Positions 7,541 to 17,474 are shown, numbered from the stretch's first letter. The stretch: 64,000 nucleotides of DNA from Candidatus Nitrospira kreftii (GCA_014058405.1 CP047423.1:4014501-4078500); one strand, 5' to 3'. Made by a program: numbers and translations. Notes: generated from the sequence alone by a model not told the origin.

Positions 7541-9027
7541 GATTCACTACTCCTTGTTGGCAACGCAATAAAGAAAGTCGCTCCCTTGTCTGGGACGCCT
7601 TCCGCCCAGGTCCGACCCCCATGGCGATGGACGATCCGACGTGCATTCGCGAGCCCGATTCCCGTTCCTTCAAATTCATCCGCGCGGTGCAGTCTCTGGA
7701 ACACTCCAAACAACTTGGACGCATACTCCATATCAAACCCAACCCCGTTGTCACGCACAAAAATGACGATCTCGGCAGAGGTGGGACAATCCACCCCTAT
7801 TTCAATAGAAGCCTGGGACCTGGTGCCGGTGAACTTAATCGCATTCGTGATCAGATTCACAAATACCTGTCTCAGCATGGCTGGATCGCCCTTGACCTCT
7901 GGTAATGGGGCGATTGTCCACGATATCTCCCGCCCTTGCAAGTCCAGGCGCAAATCCGCAAGAATACTTTTGATCAACTGCTCCAGATTGACATTGGTGC
8001 GAAGCATTTCTTGTCGGCCCATGCGTGAAAAGACCAACAGGTCATCAATCAGCTGTCCCATCTGCTTGGCGGCATCAGAAATTGTTTGCAAATACCGTGC
8101 ACCTTTCTCGTTCAACGACTCCTCAACAGATTTACGCAGGAGAGCCGCATACCCGTCTATATGCCGCAAGGGTGCCCGTAAATCATGAGAGACTGAATAG
8201 CTGAACGCTTCCAGCTCCTTGTTTGCAGCCTCCAAGAGTTCCCCTCGACGATGCAGTTCCCCTGCAACACGCCGCCGCTCCGTAATGTCATGCCGAATAA
8301 GATAGTAGACCCATGCCAGCAAGACCAGCTGGAGAAAAGCCCCGATACCTAAGAGCACAATAGTATTTCTGGTCCCGACAGCAGAATCCGCCACACGACC
8401 ATTCATTGCCTGTCGTTCGTCTGAATCCATCTCGGTAATGAGTTGATGAATCACGCCCAACTCGCGGCGACCAGCCCCTTCAAGAGCCATCTTCTTGACG
8501 GATCGAAACCCGCCTCTCTCAAACAGGGCGATGGCCTTGGATTCGGCGTTCAACTGTTTGTCCATCATCCGATCCAGAACACCGACTCGTTGCTCCTGTT
8601 CTGTGGAACCGCGCGTCAATTCACGAAGATAGTTAGTAAATGCCGGCTTCTGGTTTACGACTTTCGTATAGGAGTCAAGATAGGACGCTTCTCCTGTGAC
8701 AAGATATCGTCGGTGCGCATCCTCTGCTTCAGTCATTGCAACATCGATATTGCTGAGAAGCTGGAGGAGATCATGGCTGCGACCATCGAGTCGACTGTTA
8801 GCCAGGAGAATACTGGTGTTGTGATACGAAACCGCGGTGATTACTAGGATCCCAACAAACACAAGACTGAAACCAGCCAACACCCTTTGCTCAATGGCAA
8901 GTTTTTCAAACCATGGCACACGAACGTGGCCAAAACCAATCGAACCTGGAAGGATGTCGATATGAGGGTTGGCCTCCTCGATCGCCAAATCCGGAGGCTC
9001 CGCTAGATGGTTTGAGGTTGAGTCCAT
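7537..9027 (-). CDS. Membrane histidine kinase with CHASE3 sensor domain
   Basis: 496 residues. Membrane segment 1 (about 50-72, VLAGFSLVFVGILVITAVSY) and segment 2 (about 222-245, TIVLLGIGAFLQLVLLAWVY) flank an extracytoplasmic CHASE3-like helical domain with the family signature TEAEDAHRRYLVTGEASYLD. The cytoplasmic part has a coiled coil, HisKA with H-box FSYSVSHDLRAPLRHIDGYA, and HATPase_c with NLITNAIKFTG, VRDNGVGFDMEYASKLFGVF and FEGTGIGLANARRIV. This architecture is typical of kinases paired with Rcp1-type regulators, and one follows immediately. No clear Shine-Dalgarno precedes the ATG. The ligand is unknown. Confidence 0.88.
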   Translation of the reverse strand: MDSTSNHLAEPPDLAIEEANPHIDILPGSIGFGHVRVPWFEKLAIEQRVLAGFSLVFVGILVITAVSYHNTSILLANSRLDGRSHDLLQLLSNIDVAMTEAEDAHRRYLVTGEASYLDSYTKVVNQKPAFTNYLRELTRGSTEQEQRVGVLDRMMDKQLNAESKAIALFERGGFRSVKKMALEGAGRRELGVIHQLITEMDSDERQAMNGRVADSAVGTRNTIVLLGIGAFLQLVLLAWVYYLIRHDITERRRVAGELHRRGELLEAANKELEAFSYSVSHDLRAPLRHIDGYAALLRKSVEESLNEKGARYLQTISDAAKQMGQLIDDLLVFSRMGRQEMLRTNVNLEQLIKSILADLRLDLQGREISWTIAPLPEVKGDPAMLRQVFVNLITNAIKFTGTRSQASIEIGVDCPTSAEIVIFVRDNGVGFDMEYASKLFGVFQRLHRADEFEGTGIGLANARRIVHRHGGRTWAEGVPDKGATFFIALPTRSSES

Positions 9028-9139
9028 GGGTCAAGCTGACAAGCCACCACGGTGCTCTAACTGTCGTGTGGGATCCGAGCCAAGCGATATATGATTCGAC
9101 TCAATTGTAGCAGAACTCTAAGAAGGAGGAAGCAGAAAA

Positions 9140-10636
9140 CTAGCTGCCAACATGTATCGTTGAGGGAAAGGCCGTTGCGGAAGGAGTCACAAAGTTGGAA
9201 AACATCAGCGTAGCTTCAACGACCCAGTCTGTAAACGGTTGCGGGTAAATGCCGATCACCAAAGTCCCCGCTAAGCCGACATAGATGACGGTCTTCATAG
9301 GGGCGGAAATCCTAATTGGAGACGGATCAATCGGTTCATTGATGTACATTTGCTTCACCACAATCAAGTAATAGTACATCGATATGACGATATTGATCAG
9401 GCCAACCGTGATCAAGGTATAGAGCCCTTCCTTAATCGCAGCGACAAAGATGTAGAGCTTTCCAATAAACCCTGCAAGCGGCGGCACCCCGGCCAATGAC
9501 AACAGGAACAGCAACATGGCAAATGCCAAAAACGGGGAGCGTCTATTTAGACCTCGATAATCCTCGATCTCGTCCTTACCGATCGCCTGGCTGACCGCAA
9601 TGACAACGGCAAAGGCTCCAAGATTCGCAAAGAGATAGGCCAAGAGATAAAACAGAATGGCATCACTTCCCATCTTGGTTCCTGCCGCCAGTCCTATCAA
9701 TACGTTTCCAATTTGAGCGATCCCAGAGTAGGCAAGCAGCCGTTTAATGTTTCGTTGAGCGATGGCCACGATGTTTCCGTACGTCATCGACACGATCGAG
9801 ACAGCAACCAGCAAGTAAACCCAAACCGGTTTGAACGACGCCAATGCGACCAGAAAAATCCTGAGGAGGATCACCAAAGCAGCGCCTTTGGGGGCAATCG
9901 ACAAAAAGGCCGTAACGGGGGTTGGGGCGCCGTGATAGGTATCGGGTATCCACGAATGGAAGGGAACGGCCCCGATCTTAAATCCTAAGGCGGCGAAGAT
10001 CAGCAGAAATCCAATGATTAAACCGGGAGTCGGTTGTGCGGACGACATTTCTGAGAACACTAGCTGACCCGTTTCACCGTAGACGAGGCTGATGCCGTAG
10101 GCGAAGAGACCAGCAGCAAATACACCGAGGATGAAGAATTTCAACCCTGCCTCGTTTGAGGCCAAGTCATCGCGTAAATACGACACGAGTACATAAAATC
10201 CAAGAGTCGAGAACTCCAAGCTCACAAAGACAGACAGGAGATCATTGGCTGATGCCATGAACATCATGCCAAGCGCCGACATCACTACGAGCACATAATA
10301 TTCACCCCGGAATAATGTGAACCGATTGACATACTCGACTGACGACAGAATCACGAGTATGGTGGCCCCCAAAATAAATACCTTGAAAAAAATCGCCATG
10401 CGATCCAGTACGAACATGTTGCCAAACAGCGCGCCGGATATATGATTGACGTCAAACCACGCCAAACATCCCAGTGTGATCACAAGGCCTGCCACACTAA
10501 GATATGCAAGCTGTTCTTTAGGCAGGCGCGGAGAGACGAAATCCACGATGAGGACGACACACAGCCAACACGTGAGGAAGATTTCCGGCAAGAGAAGAAG
10601 CAGATCCGCAAAGGAGAGATTCAGCGAAAAGATCAT
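9140..10636 (-). CDS. nuoN: NADH-quinone oxidoreductase subunit N
   Basis: 498-residue antiporter-like membrane subunit of complex I, last in the operon. About 14 hydrophobic helices are visible. The proton-channel residues are present: Glu in the TM5 segment SLEFSTLGFYVLVSYL, Lys in FKIGAVPFHSWIPDTYHG (TM7), and Lys in SIAPKGAALV (TM8). The start overlaps the upstream nuoM stop by 4 bases. Transcription continues into 112 bp without a gene before the kinase block. Confidence 0.93.
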   Translation of the reverse strand: MIFSLNLSFADLLLLLPEIFLTCWLCVVLIVDFVSPRLPKEQLAYLSVAGLVITLGCLAWFDVNHISGALFGNMFVLDRMAIFFKVFILGATILVILSSVEYVNRFTLFRGEYYVLVVMSALGMMFMASANDLLSVFVSLEFSTLGFYVLVSYLRDDLASNEAGLKFFILGVFAAGLFAYGISLVYGETGQLVFSEMSSAQPTPGLIIGFLLIFAALGFKIGAVPFHSWIPDTYHGAPTPVTAFLSIAPKGAALVILLRIFLVALASFKPVWVYLLVAVSIVSMTYGNIVAIAQRNIKRLLAYSGIAQIGNVLIGLAAGTKMGSDAILFYLLAYLFANLGAFAVVIAVSQAIGKDEIEDYRGLNRRSPFLAFAMLLFLLSLAGVPPLAGFIGKLYIFVAAIKEGLYTLITVGLINIVISMYYYLIVVKQMYINEPIDPSPIRISAPMKTVIYVGLAGTLVIGIYPQPFTDWVVEATLMFSNFVTPSATAFPSTIHVGS

Positions 10637-12342
10637 TCGCCCCCTCCTTGTGACGTCAGCATCGGAGTCGGCAGAATCTTGGTGGCCACGACCGGTGTCG
10701 TCGTCATAGTTTCTGAGAGAACTACTGCGCTCGGAGGCCCTGGGCCGTCCCCAGTTTGCGCAACAGGAACGACTTCGGTGATCCTCACGATCAATGGATC
10801 TACGCCGGAGCGAACAACATCGTACAGATGCATCGGGAAAATACCGAACCCGACGCTGACTGAGATCATAATCAACAAGGGCAGCCGATCAACGGTAGAA
10901 ATCGCATCATGGGCGTGTCCGTACTTCTGATTCATCGGACCATAGAACAGGCCCCTCATCATTTTAAATAGGTAAGCCAGAGTCAGCACAATGCCCAACA
11001 TCGCAACGATCACTTGCAATGGGTACTTATTCCAACTGCCGACGACAATCATGATCTCCGCAATAAAATTCACCGTCCCAGGCATCCCAATCGAGGCCAT
11101 ACACCCCACGATAAAGCACGCAGAGATAAACGGCATCTTATTGGAAAGCCCCCCCAGCGAAGGAATGTCGCGTGTATGGGTTTGATCATAGACCCATCCC
11201 GCCATCGCGAACAGCATGCCCGTGGCCATTGCGTGAGCGAACATATAGATGACGGCACCGCTCAAGCTGATGTAGTTAAGGGAAGCCATGCCGAGAAACA
11301 CATAGCCCATGTGACTGGAGCTTGAATAGCCGATGACATACTTCGTGTCCTTGGCATAAAAAGCGACAAACCCTCCGTAGATGATGCTGAACATGCAAAG
11401 AACGGCAGCAATCGGCATCATTTCTCTAGTCGTGTCCGGGAGAATTTCAAATGCAACTCTGATGATTGAAAAATGCCCCAGCTTCATAAGGACACCGGCA
11501 TGAAGCATGCTCGTCGCAGCCGGTGCTGCCGCATGGCCAACGGGAGACCATGAGTGCATCGGCCAAAGCGGAGCGATCGATGCAAATCCGAAGAAGACCA
11601 AAACCCATATGATCTTATCCAGAGTCGTGCCCAAGACCGGAATATTCATGAGGTTGGCCTGCTCACGAAGCACCAAGATGTCAAAGGTATTGAGCCCCGA
11701 ATATTTATAGATCAGCAGAATGCCCATTAAAGCCATGACCGCGAACGCGGAGAGAAAGAGCACCAGTTTCATGGCCGCATATTCTTTGCTGTTGGAGCCG
11801 AAATTAAAAATAAAGCCGACGGAATCTCGCAGTTTCATCCCTTCGGTATCCGTCATCTCCAAATACTTCTTGGTGTGACTCCCCCACATACCCAGCAGTA
11901 AGTACATCGGGATCACGGACATTTCGTAGAAGAAGTAGAGGAAGAACAGATCAAGAGACATGAACACGCCGATCGTGGCAGCCGCCAGGATCAACAACCA
12001 GATGTAGAACTCTTTCGTCCGATCCTTGATATGCCAGGATACGAAGATCCCAGCAAATAGGAGAATCGTTGAGGCCAACACGAGAGGAGTTCCGATACCG
12101 TCGACACCCAGATGCAAGGAAATACCAAGCTGGCGGGACCACTCAATTTTTTCGACAAATTGAAATCCCCCTTTAACCGGATCATAGGCATAGAAGAGGT
12201 AGATCGAAGCGATTAACGACACGAAGGCAGAGCTTGCAGCAACGCCACGGACAAGCAGAGGTTGACGATTCGAAATAAAAATCAACCCTAACGCTCCAAG
12301 AAACGGAGCGAAAAGGATATACAACAGTGCGTGCTCTCCCAT
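10633..12342 (-). CDS. nuoM: Second NuoM-like subunit, lacking the TM7 lysine
   Basis: 569-residue antiporter-like subunit, longer than a typical NuoM (about 510) and clearly divergent from the NuoM just upstream. Glu140 (FFYEMSVIPMYLLLGMWG) and the TM8 Lys287 (HAGVLMKLGHFS) are conserved, and the Glu in the late helix is kept (NFIAEIMIVVG). In TM7, however, the canonical K-x-P-x-F-P-F-H-T-W-L-P-D block reads FGFASIAPLWPMHSWSPV: Ile256 replaces the lysine and the Asp is lost. Residues about 155-186 are a hydrophilic insertion between TM5 and TM6, and the C-terminus (about 510-569) is a Pro/Thr-rich tail. It is a real, unbroken gene in a tight operon (9 bp spacing), so it is probably a structural or altered pumping module. 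Confidence 0.9.
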   Translation of the reverse strand: MGEHALLYILFAPFLGALGLIFISNRQPLLVRGVAASSAFVSLIASIYLFYAYDPVKGGFQFVEKIEWSRQLGISLHLGVDGIGTPLVLASTILLFAGIFVSWHIKDRTKEFYIWLLILAAATIGVFMSLDLFFLYFFYEMSVIPMYLLLGMWGSHTKKYLEMTDTEGMKLRDSVGFIFNFGSNSKEYAAMKLVLFLSAFAVMALMGILLIYKYSGLNTFDILVLREQANLMNIPVLGTTLDKIIWVLVFFGFASIAPLWPMHSWSPVGHAAAPAATSMLHAGVLMKLGHFSIIRVAFEILPDTTREMMPIAAVLCMFSIIYGGFVAFYAKDTKYVIGYSSSSHMGYVFLGMASLNYISLSGAVIYMFAHAMATGMLFAMAGWVYDQTHTRDIPSLGGLSNKMPFISACFIVGCMASIGMPGTVNFIAEIMIVVGSWNKYPLQVIVAMLGIVLTLAYLFKMMRGLFYGPMNQKYGHAHDAISTVDRLPLLIMISVSVGFGIFPMHLYDVVRSGVDPLIVRITEVVPVAQTGDGPGPPSAVVLSETMTTTPVVATKILPTPMLTSQGGGE

Positions 12343-12351
12343 GACCCGACC

Positions 12352-13914
12352 CTACTTCCTCCCCAATTGGATTTGCGGACTCACCACTGCTGCCGCTTGA
12401 TCGTGATGGATCCGGTCAACAAGAGCTTGAACCGATCCATTCATAATTCGTAGAAACGGGGATGGATAGAGCCCGATCCAAAGAATCATGACCGATAAGG
12501 AAACGGCAATAATCATCTCACGAAGCTGCAGATCGTTCATGGTGGCTCTCACCGCTGTCCCCACCGGTCCAAGCATGGCCCGCTCGTAATACCAGAGGAA
12601 ATAGGCGGCACCAAAAATCACCCCCAGAACGGCAACGGCTCCAAACCACCATCTGGCTTCAAAAGCCCCAAGCAGAATAAGAAACTCACCGACAAAGCCA
12701 TTTGTACCGGGAAGTCCAATGGACGCCAGTCCAATAATAAAGAAGAACGTGGCGAGCAGCGGCACTTGTTTGGCCATTCCACCGAAAGCGGATAATTGAG
12801 TCGTCTGCTGACGGGAATACAGAAACCCCGCAATAAAAAATAATCCGGCTGTGCTGAACCCCAAATTGATCATGGTCAGCAAACTCCCTTGCAGACCTTG
12901 ATAATTCAAGGCAAACAACCCCACCACCACAAAACCCAAGTGACTCACGCTGCTGTAAGCGAGCAAACGCCTCAAATCAGCCTGCACCAACGCCATCCAG
13001 GCCCCATAGAGAATTGCGCAGAGACCGAGGACCACAAGGACGGTGACAACCGTCTCACTTTTTGATGCGTCTGGAAGCAGCGGGATGCTGAAACGCATAA
13101 AACCAAATGTTCCTAGCTTGAGACCCGCCAATACGACGGACATTCCAATCGGCCCCTCCAGGAGGGCATCGGGTAACCAGGTATGGAATGGGAACACCGG
13201 TGCCTTGAATGCAAATCCCATAAACATCAGCCAAAAGATCACCATCTGCTGACTGACTGGAATTGGCACGCTCAGAAGGTCAAGGAAATCAAACGAGTAC
13301 GCCTGATCGGCATGATGCAACGAGGCCCACTCATGGAAATTGATGTTCAGTAATGCGATTCCAACCAGCATGAAGACACTGCCCAAGAGCGTATAGAGGA
13401 CGAACTTCAACGCCGCGTAGTGACGTTCGGCTCCGCCTCCCCACAACTTGATCAAGAAGTAGCTCGGAATCAGCATCAGCTCCCAGAACACGAAGAATAA
13501 GATCAAATCCAACGATACGAACACGCCCATCGTCGTCGTTTCAAGGGCTAACAGGCACATCATGTACAATTTGACCTGATGGCGAATCGTATCCCACGAG
13601 TAGACCACAACCAGAACGGTCAGAAACGCCGTGAGTCCCACGAACAGAACGCTGATTCCATCGACCGCCAAGTGGTAGCTGATCCCTAGAGCCGGAATCC
13701 ATGGCACACGTTCTGTGAACTGCATGGCGGCCGACTCCGGGACGAAGCGAAGCAGGACAAATATACAGAGCGCAAGCTCAACGAGTGCGATGGTGAGGGC
13801 AGCGCTTCTGACCGTATCTTCGTCATCGACCACCCAAAGAACAGCCGCTCCAACCACAGGGAGAAAGAGAATACAGGATAGAATTGGAAACCCGGCCGTG
13901 AGTTCTTCGAGCAT
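12352..13914 (-). CDS. nuoM: NADH-quinone oxidoreductase subunit M (canonical copy)
   Basis: 520-residue proton-pumping subunit of complex I. The functional residues are where expected: Glu in FFVFWELMLIPSYFLI (TM5), Lys in FAFKAPVFPFHTWLPDA (TM7), Lys in VVLAGLKLGTFGFMRF (TM8), and Glu in GFVGEFLILLGAF (late helix). LRRLLAYSSVSHLG is the standard broken-helix segment. It lies between nuoL (25 bp upstream) and the second nuoM (9 bp downstream). Because it keeps every pump residue, I take it as the functional NuoM. Confidence 0.94.
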   Translation of the reverse strand: MLEELTAGFPILSCILFLPVVGAAVLWVVDDEDTVRSAALTIALVELALCIFVLLRFVPESAAMQFTERVPWIPALGISYHLAVDGISVLFVGLTAFLTVLVVVYSWDTIRHQVKLYMMCLLALETTTMGVFVSLDLILFFVFWELMLIPSYFLIKLWGGGAERHYAALKFVLYTLLGSVFMLVGIALLNINFHEWASLHHADQAYSFDFLDLLSVPIPVSQQMVIFWLMFMGFAFKAPVFPFHTWLPDALLEGPIGMSVVLAGLKLGTFGFMRFSIPLLPDASKSETVVTVLVVLGLCAILYGAWMALVQADLRRLLAYSSVSHLGFVVVGLFALNYQGLQGSLLTMINLGFSTAGLFFIAGFLYSRQQTTQLSAFGGMAKQVPLLATFFFIIGLASIGLPGTNGFVGEFLILLGAFEARWWFGAVAVLGVIFGAAYFLWYYERAMLGPVGTAVRATMNDLQLREMIIAVSLSVMILWIGLYPSPFLRIMNGSVQALVDRIHHDQAAAVVSPQIQLGRK

Positions 13915-13939
13915 AATGACCGTCTGTCTGCCTTCCGAC

Positions 13940-15916
13940 CTACATTTGAACTATAAGTTGAACAACCATCGCCAGAAGAAAAAGCCCCGCGACAATGATG
14001 GCGGCATAGTGATGGACCATACCGCTCTGCATTTTTCTTCCTTCGCGAGCTGCCAAATGGTTTCCATATCCGATCACATTCAAGCCGGCATAGACGATGT
14101 ACTTCTCAATCCATGTCGAGCTAAAGGCCCCCCAATCGGCGAGCCGCCCCACGCTGCGGACCACACCGTCGATGACGGTACGATCGAACCAGTCTAGTAA
14201 CATTCCGAGGCGTTTCACTGATTCCACAAAAAGTAGGTCATATAATTCGTCGATGTAATATTTGTTCAGGAGTGTTCGATAGATCCCGGAACACTTCGCC
14301 GCCCAACCATCAGCCGTGGCCGGACTCACGGCATACAGGAAATGTGCGAGTCCCCATCCGACCAAGGCGATCGCGATGGCCACACCCATCAATAAAAACA
14401 GCATCCCCGTACTGGCCTCGTGCTCACCCACAGCCCCCACGACTGGAGCCAAAAAGCCATGCAGCCAACCATGCTCTGGGGGAAACCCAAGGATTAATCC
14501 GCCCACAAACGAGAGAAAGGCTAGAACCATCAGAGGTGCAACCATGATCATAGGAGATTCATGCACGTGCTCCTCGGTATGATGATCCATCCTTGAAGGA
14601 CCATAGAATGTGAGATACGTGAGTCGAAACATATAAAACGAAGTCATCAGCGCGCCAACCGCAGCCATGCTGTACAGGAGGTAGTGATGATTCATAAATG
14701 CGTGCGCCATGATTTCATCCTTGCTCCAGAATCCAGCTAGAGGAGGCAACCCAGCGATCGCAACCGTACCAATCAGAAACAGACGATGGGTCCATGGAAT
14801 ACGCTTGCTCAGTCCACCCATCTTTCGGATATCCTGCTCACCGGACAACGCATGAATGACAGACCCGGCCGCCAAAAATAATAAGGCTTTGAAGAATGCA
14901 TGCGTCATGACGTGAAACACAGCAGCTGTGTAGGCACCAACTCCACAACCTAGGAACATGTACCCAAGCTGGCTCACCGTGGAATAGGCCAACACGCGCT
15001 TGATGTCGGTTTGAACAAGCCCGATGGTCGCGGCAAACAAGGCGGTGACACCACCGACAACAGCCACCACCGACATGGCGAACGGCGAAAGATCAAAAAT
15101 CACATGATTGCGCACAATCATATAGACGCCTGCCGTCACCATCGTCGCCGCGTGGATGAGAGCACTGACCGGTGTTGGACCCTCCATCGCATCAGGCAAC
15201 CATGTGTGCAGAGGCAATTGCGCGGATTTTCCCACAGCGCCCACAAGCAGACACAGAGCTATCGCTGTGGCCATCTCCGGAGACAGTTGACCAACCTGCG
15301 CAAAGACCTTGGTATAGTCGAGAGTTTTAAAGTTGACGAAGACGAGAAAGATGGCAATCAGAAAACCAGCATCGCCGATCCGATTGACGACGAATGCTTT
15401 AGTCGCCGCTTTTGCAGCGGATACTTTGTCATAGTAATAACCGATGAGTAAATAAGAGCAGAGTCCCACCCCTTCCCAACCGATAAAGAGCACCAGATAA
15501 TTATTCCCCATGACAAGTAGCAGCATGGAGACCATAAACAAATTCATGTACGTAAAGAATCGCGTAAACCCGGTTTCCCCATGCATATAACCCACGGAAT
15601 ACACGTGGATCAGAAAGCCCACACCGGTGACAACCAGCAACCAGGCACAGGTGAGAGGATCCACGAGGTACGCAAGGTTGATCGTCAGATCTCCCCCAAA
15701 AATCCATTGGTACGCGATAACTTCATGGGTCGTCCCAGTCCGCATGACATCCGAAAACACTGCGACTGTGCAGAGGAACGAGAGGCCCACTGATCCCCAA
15801 GCGAGTCGATGAGCCATATCACGGGAATAACGATTCCCTAGAAGGCCGTTTACGATGACCGCCACCAACGGGAAAATGGGAATCAGCTTAATCAGCAGAT
15901 CGGTGAGGTTAGACAC
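13940..15916 (-). CDS. nuoL: NADH-quinone oxidoreductase subunit L
   Basis: 658-residue antiporter-like distal subunit, about 45 residues longer than E. coli NuoL. The channel residues are present: Glu in FIGWEGVGLCSYLLIG, Lys in VGKSAQLPLHTWLPDAMEG, and Lys in GFWSKDEIMAHAF. The C-terminal part after about residue 540 holds the long lateral helix and a final membrane segment (AAIIVAGLFLLAMVVQLIV). Extra NuoL length is expected if the lateral helix must span one additional antiporter-like subunit, which fits the second nuoM downstream. 134 bp separate it from nuoK, the longest gap inside this operon. Confidence 0.94.
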   Translation of the reverse strand: MSNLTDLLIKLIPIFPLVAVIVNGLLGNRYSRDMAHRLAWGSVGLSFLCTVAVFSDVMRTGTTHEVIAYQWIFGGDLTINLAYLVDPLTCAWLLVVTGVGFLIHVYSVGYMHGETGFTRFFTYMNLFMVSMLLLVMGNNYLVLFIGWEGVGLCSYLLIGYYYDKVSAAKAATKAFVVNRIGDAGFLIAIFLVFVNFKTLDYTKVFAQVGQLSPEMATAIALCLLVGAVGKSAQLPLHTWLPDAMEGPTPVSALIHAATMVTAGVYMIVRNHVIFDLSPFAMSVVAVVGGVTALFAATIGLVQTDIKRVLAYSTVSQLGYMFLGCGVGAYTAAVFHVMTHAFFKALLFLAAGSVIHALSGEQDIRKMGGLSKRIPWTHRLFLIGTVAIAGLPPLAGFWSKDEIMAHAFMNHHYLLYSMAAVGALMTSFYMFRLTYLTFYGPSRMDHHTEEHVHESPMIMVAPLMVLAFLSFVGGLILGFPPEHGWLHGFLAPVVGAVGEHEASTGMLFLLMGVAIAIALVGWGLAHFLYAVSPATADGWAAKCSGIYRTLLNKYYIDELYDLLFVESVKRLGMLLDWFDRTVIDGVVRSVGRLADWGAFSSTWIEKYIVYAGLNVIGYGNHLAAREGRKMQSGMVHHYAAIIVAGLFLLAMVVQLIVQM

Positions 15917-16050
15917 GGTATCCTATAACTCTCAACGCTCTCAGGCAGGAGACGATCCCCTCTGGAGCAAGGTCTAGTAGCATCAGCGTGGGAACATATT
16001 GAGGGCATAGCGCACTGTGCACGAAGATTCTCGCCATTCTCAACATCCTG

Positions 16051-16353
16051 CTACCACTTTAAAATATTCATTTCGTCGACATTGGTTGAAATCTTGCCTC
16101 GGAAAACCACGATGATGATCGCCAGGCCAACGGCGGCTTCGCCTGCAGCAATCGCAATGACGAAGAGAGCCACCAATTGCCCGGACATCGATTCTAGATA
16201 GTGTGAAAATGCGACGAGATTGATATTTGCAGCATTCAACATCATCTCAACTGACATCAGCACAATGATGAAATTGCGCCTGACCAGTACACCGAGGAGC
16301 CCGGTTGTGAACAGCACGGCACTTACAGCTGTGTAGGCAGACAGCGGAATCAT
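16051..16353 (-). CDS. nuoK: NADH-quinone oxidoreductase subunit K
   Basis: 100 residues, three transmembrane helices, the normal size. Both membrane glutamates of the NuoK channel are present: in LMSVEMMLNAANIN (helix 2) and AIAAGEAAVGLAI (helix 3). The start overlaps the nuoJ stop by 4 bases, so it is translationally coupled. Confidence 0.93.
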   Translation of the reverse strand: MIPLSAYTAVSAVLFTTGLLGVLVRRNFIIVLMSVEMMLNAANINLVAFSHYLESMSGQLVALFVIAIAAGEAAVGLAIIIVVFRGKISTNVDEMNILKW

Positions 16354-16877
16354 GACCGTTCTTTCTCGGGCTCCAGAGCCTTCGGAGTCTTGGCCAATAC
16401 AATGGCCCCGATGATGGCACCGAGGAGAAATATGCCAACAATCTCGAACTGCAGAATATGGTCGCTGAACATCTTGATACCGACGGCATAGGTATCGCCG
16501 TCCTGTAGGACGACATTAGGAGGAGCCGTACCCTTCGCACCATCGAACGGAGACTGCAGAAGGAGATAAAGCATATACATTGCTCCCAGGACCGCAGGTC
16601 CCACAAAATACGGAGCTGAGGGATGGAAATAGCGTTCGTCAGTTTTAAGATTCATCAACATCAACACGAAGAGATAGAGCACCAGAATGGCCCCAACGTA
16701 GACGATAACCTGCACAGCCCACAGGAATTCCGCGTTCAGCAGGATGAAAAGACCCGAGACGTGCAAGAGTAAGGCAAGTAGCGCCAGTGCACAGTGGACG
16801 GGGTGGCGCAGAGCCACCGTTAGAACGCCGGCAGCAATACTGACCGACGCGAAATACGCGAAAAACACCAACACCAT
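16350..16877 (-). CDS. nuoJ: NADH-quinone oxidoreductase subunit J
   Basis: 175 residues with five hydrophobic helices. The helix-3 segment WAVQVIVYVGAILVLYLFVL is the typical NuoJ signature, where a pi-bulge gates the quinone-to-antiporter coupling. A loop of about 40 residues (NLKTDERYFH...) precedes helix 4. It starts 9 bp after nuoI. Confidence 0.92.
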   Translation of the reverse strand: MVLVFFAYFASVSIAAGVLTVALRHPVHCALALLALLLHVSGLFILLNAEFLWAVQVIVYVGAILVLYLFVLMLMNLKTDERYFHPSAPYFVGPAVLGAMYMLYLLLQSPFDGAKGTAPPNVVLQDGDTYAVGIKMFSDHILQFEIVGIFLLGAIIGAIVLAKTPKALEPEKERS

Positions 16878-16886
16878 GTGCTCGGC

Positions 16887-17474
16887 TCAGCTTAAATGTT
16901 TGGGAGGTTGTTGGGTAGCCTTCTGTATCGACTGAGGAAAGTAATACCGGTACTCCCGGCTCTGCTCCACATCCTTTTCTTGATTATGGGCATATAGGTA
17001 TTTCTTCCCGTCGTCGAGATGGCGCTCGCCGATATCATACAGCCGTTTCTTATCGAACAGCAGACTCCGTTTGTCATGCGTGGAATATTCGTACATCTTG
17101 GTCATTGCGAGCGCGTTCACCGGGCAAGCCTCGACACAATAGCCACAGAACACGCATTTCGTAATATCGATATAGAATTCGCTTGCGCATCGTTGAAGTG
17201 GCCGAGTGGTATCCTCTGCACTAATCACCTTAATACAGTGAGATGGGCATGCAACTTCGCACAAATCACAGCCGACGCAACGCTCCTGTCCATCGTCGTA
17301 TCGGAGCAGGCCAAGCGCACCTCTGTGTGTATCAGGGATTGCTCGTTGTTCACGCGGATACTGAAACGTCATTGGTTTATGAAGCATGTGCCGAAAGGTA
17401 ACTTTCATAGCGTCCCAAATCTCATAAAACAACGCGGCATGAAGGAGTTTTTTTGTCAGTGCAACGACGCTCAT
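16887..17474 (-). CDS. nuoI: NADH-quinone oxidoreductase subunit I (ferredoxin-like)
   Basis: 195 residues carrying two [4Fe-4S] sites (N6a/N6b): CVGCDLCEVACPSHCIKV and CVFCGYCVEACPVNALAMT. They pass electrons between the peripheral arm and NuoB. GAGGAGC lies 5 bp before the ATG. Only 40 bp separate it from the nuoG stop, where nuoH stands in the usual operon; no nuoH fits there. Confidence 0.94.
   Translation of the reverse strand: MSVVALTKKLLHAALFYEIWDAMKVTFRHMLHKPMTFQYPREQRAIPDTHRGALGLLRYDDGQERCVGCDLCEVACPSHCIKVISAEDTTRPLQRCASEFYIDITKCVFCGYCVEACPVNALAMTKMYEYSTHDKRSLLFDKKRLYDIGERHLDDGKKYLYAHNQEKDVEQSREYRYYFPQSIQKATQQPPKHLS

Noticed and set aside
15909-16046. 45-codon frame filling the gap between nuoK and nuoL
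   Set aside because: It spans the gap and overlaps the nuoL start, but has no convincing ribosome site, is not protein-like (many Leu/Arg/Val of mixed pattern) and is short enough to occur by chance.
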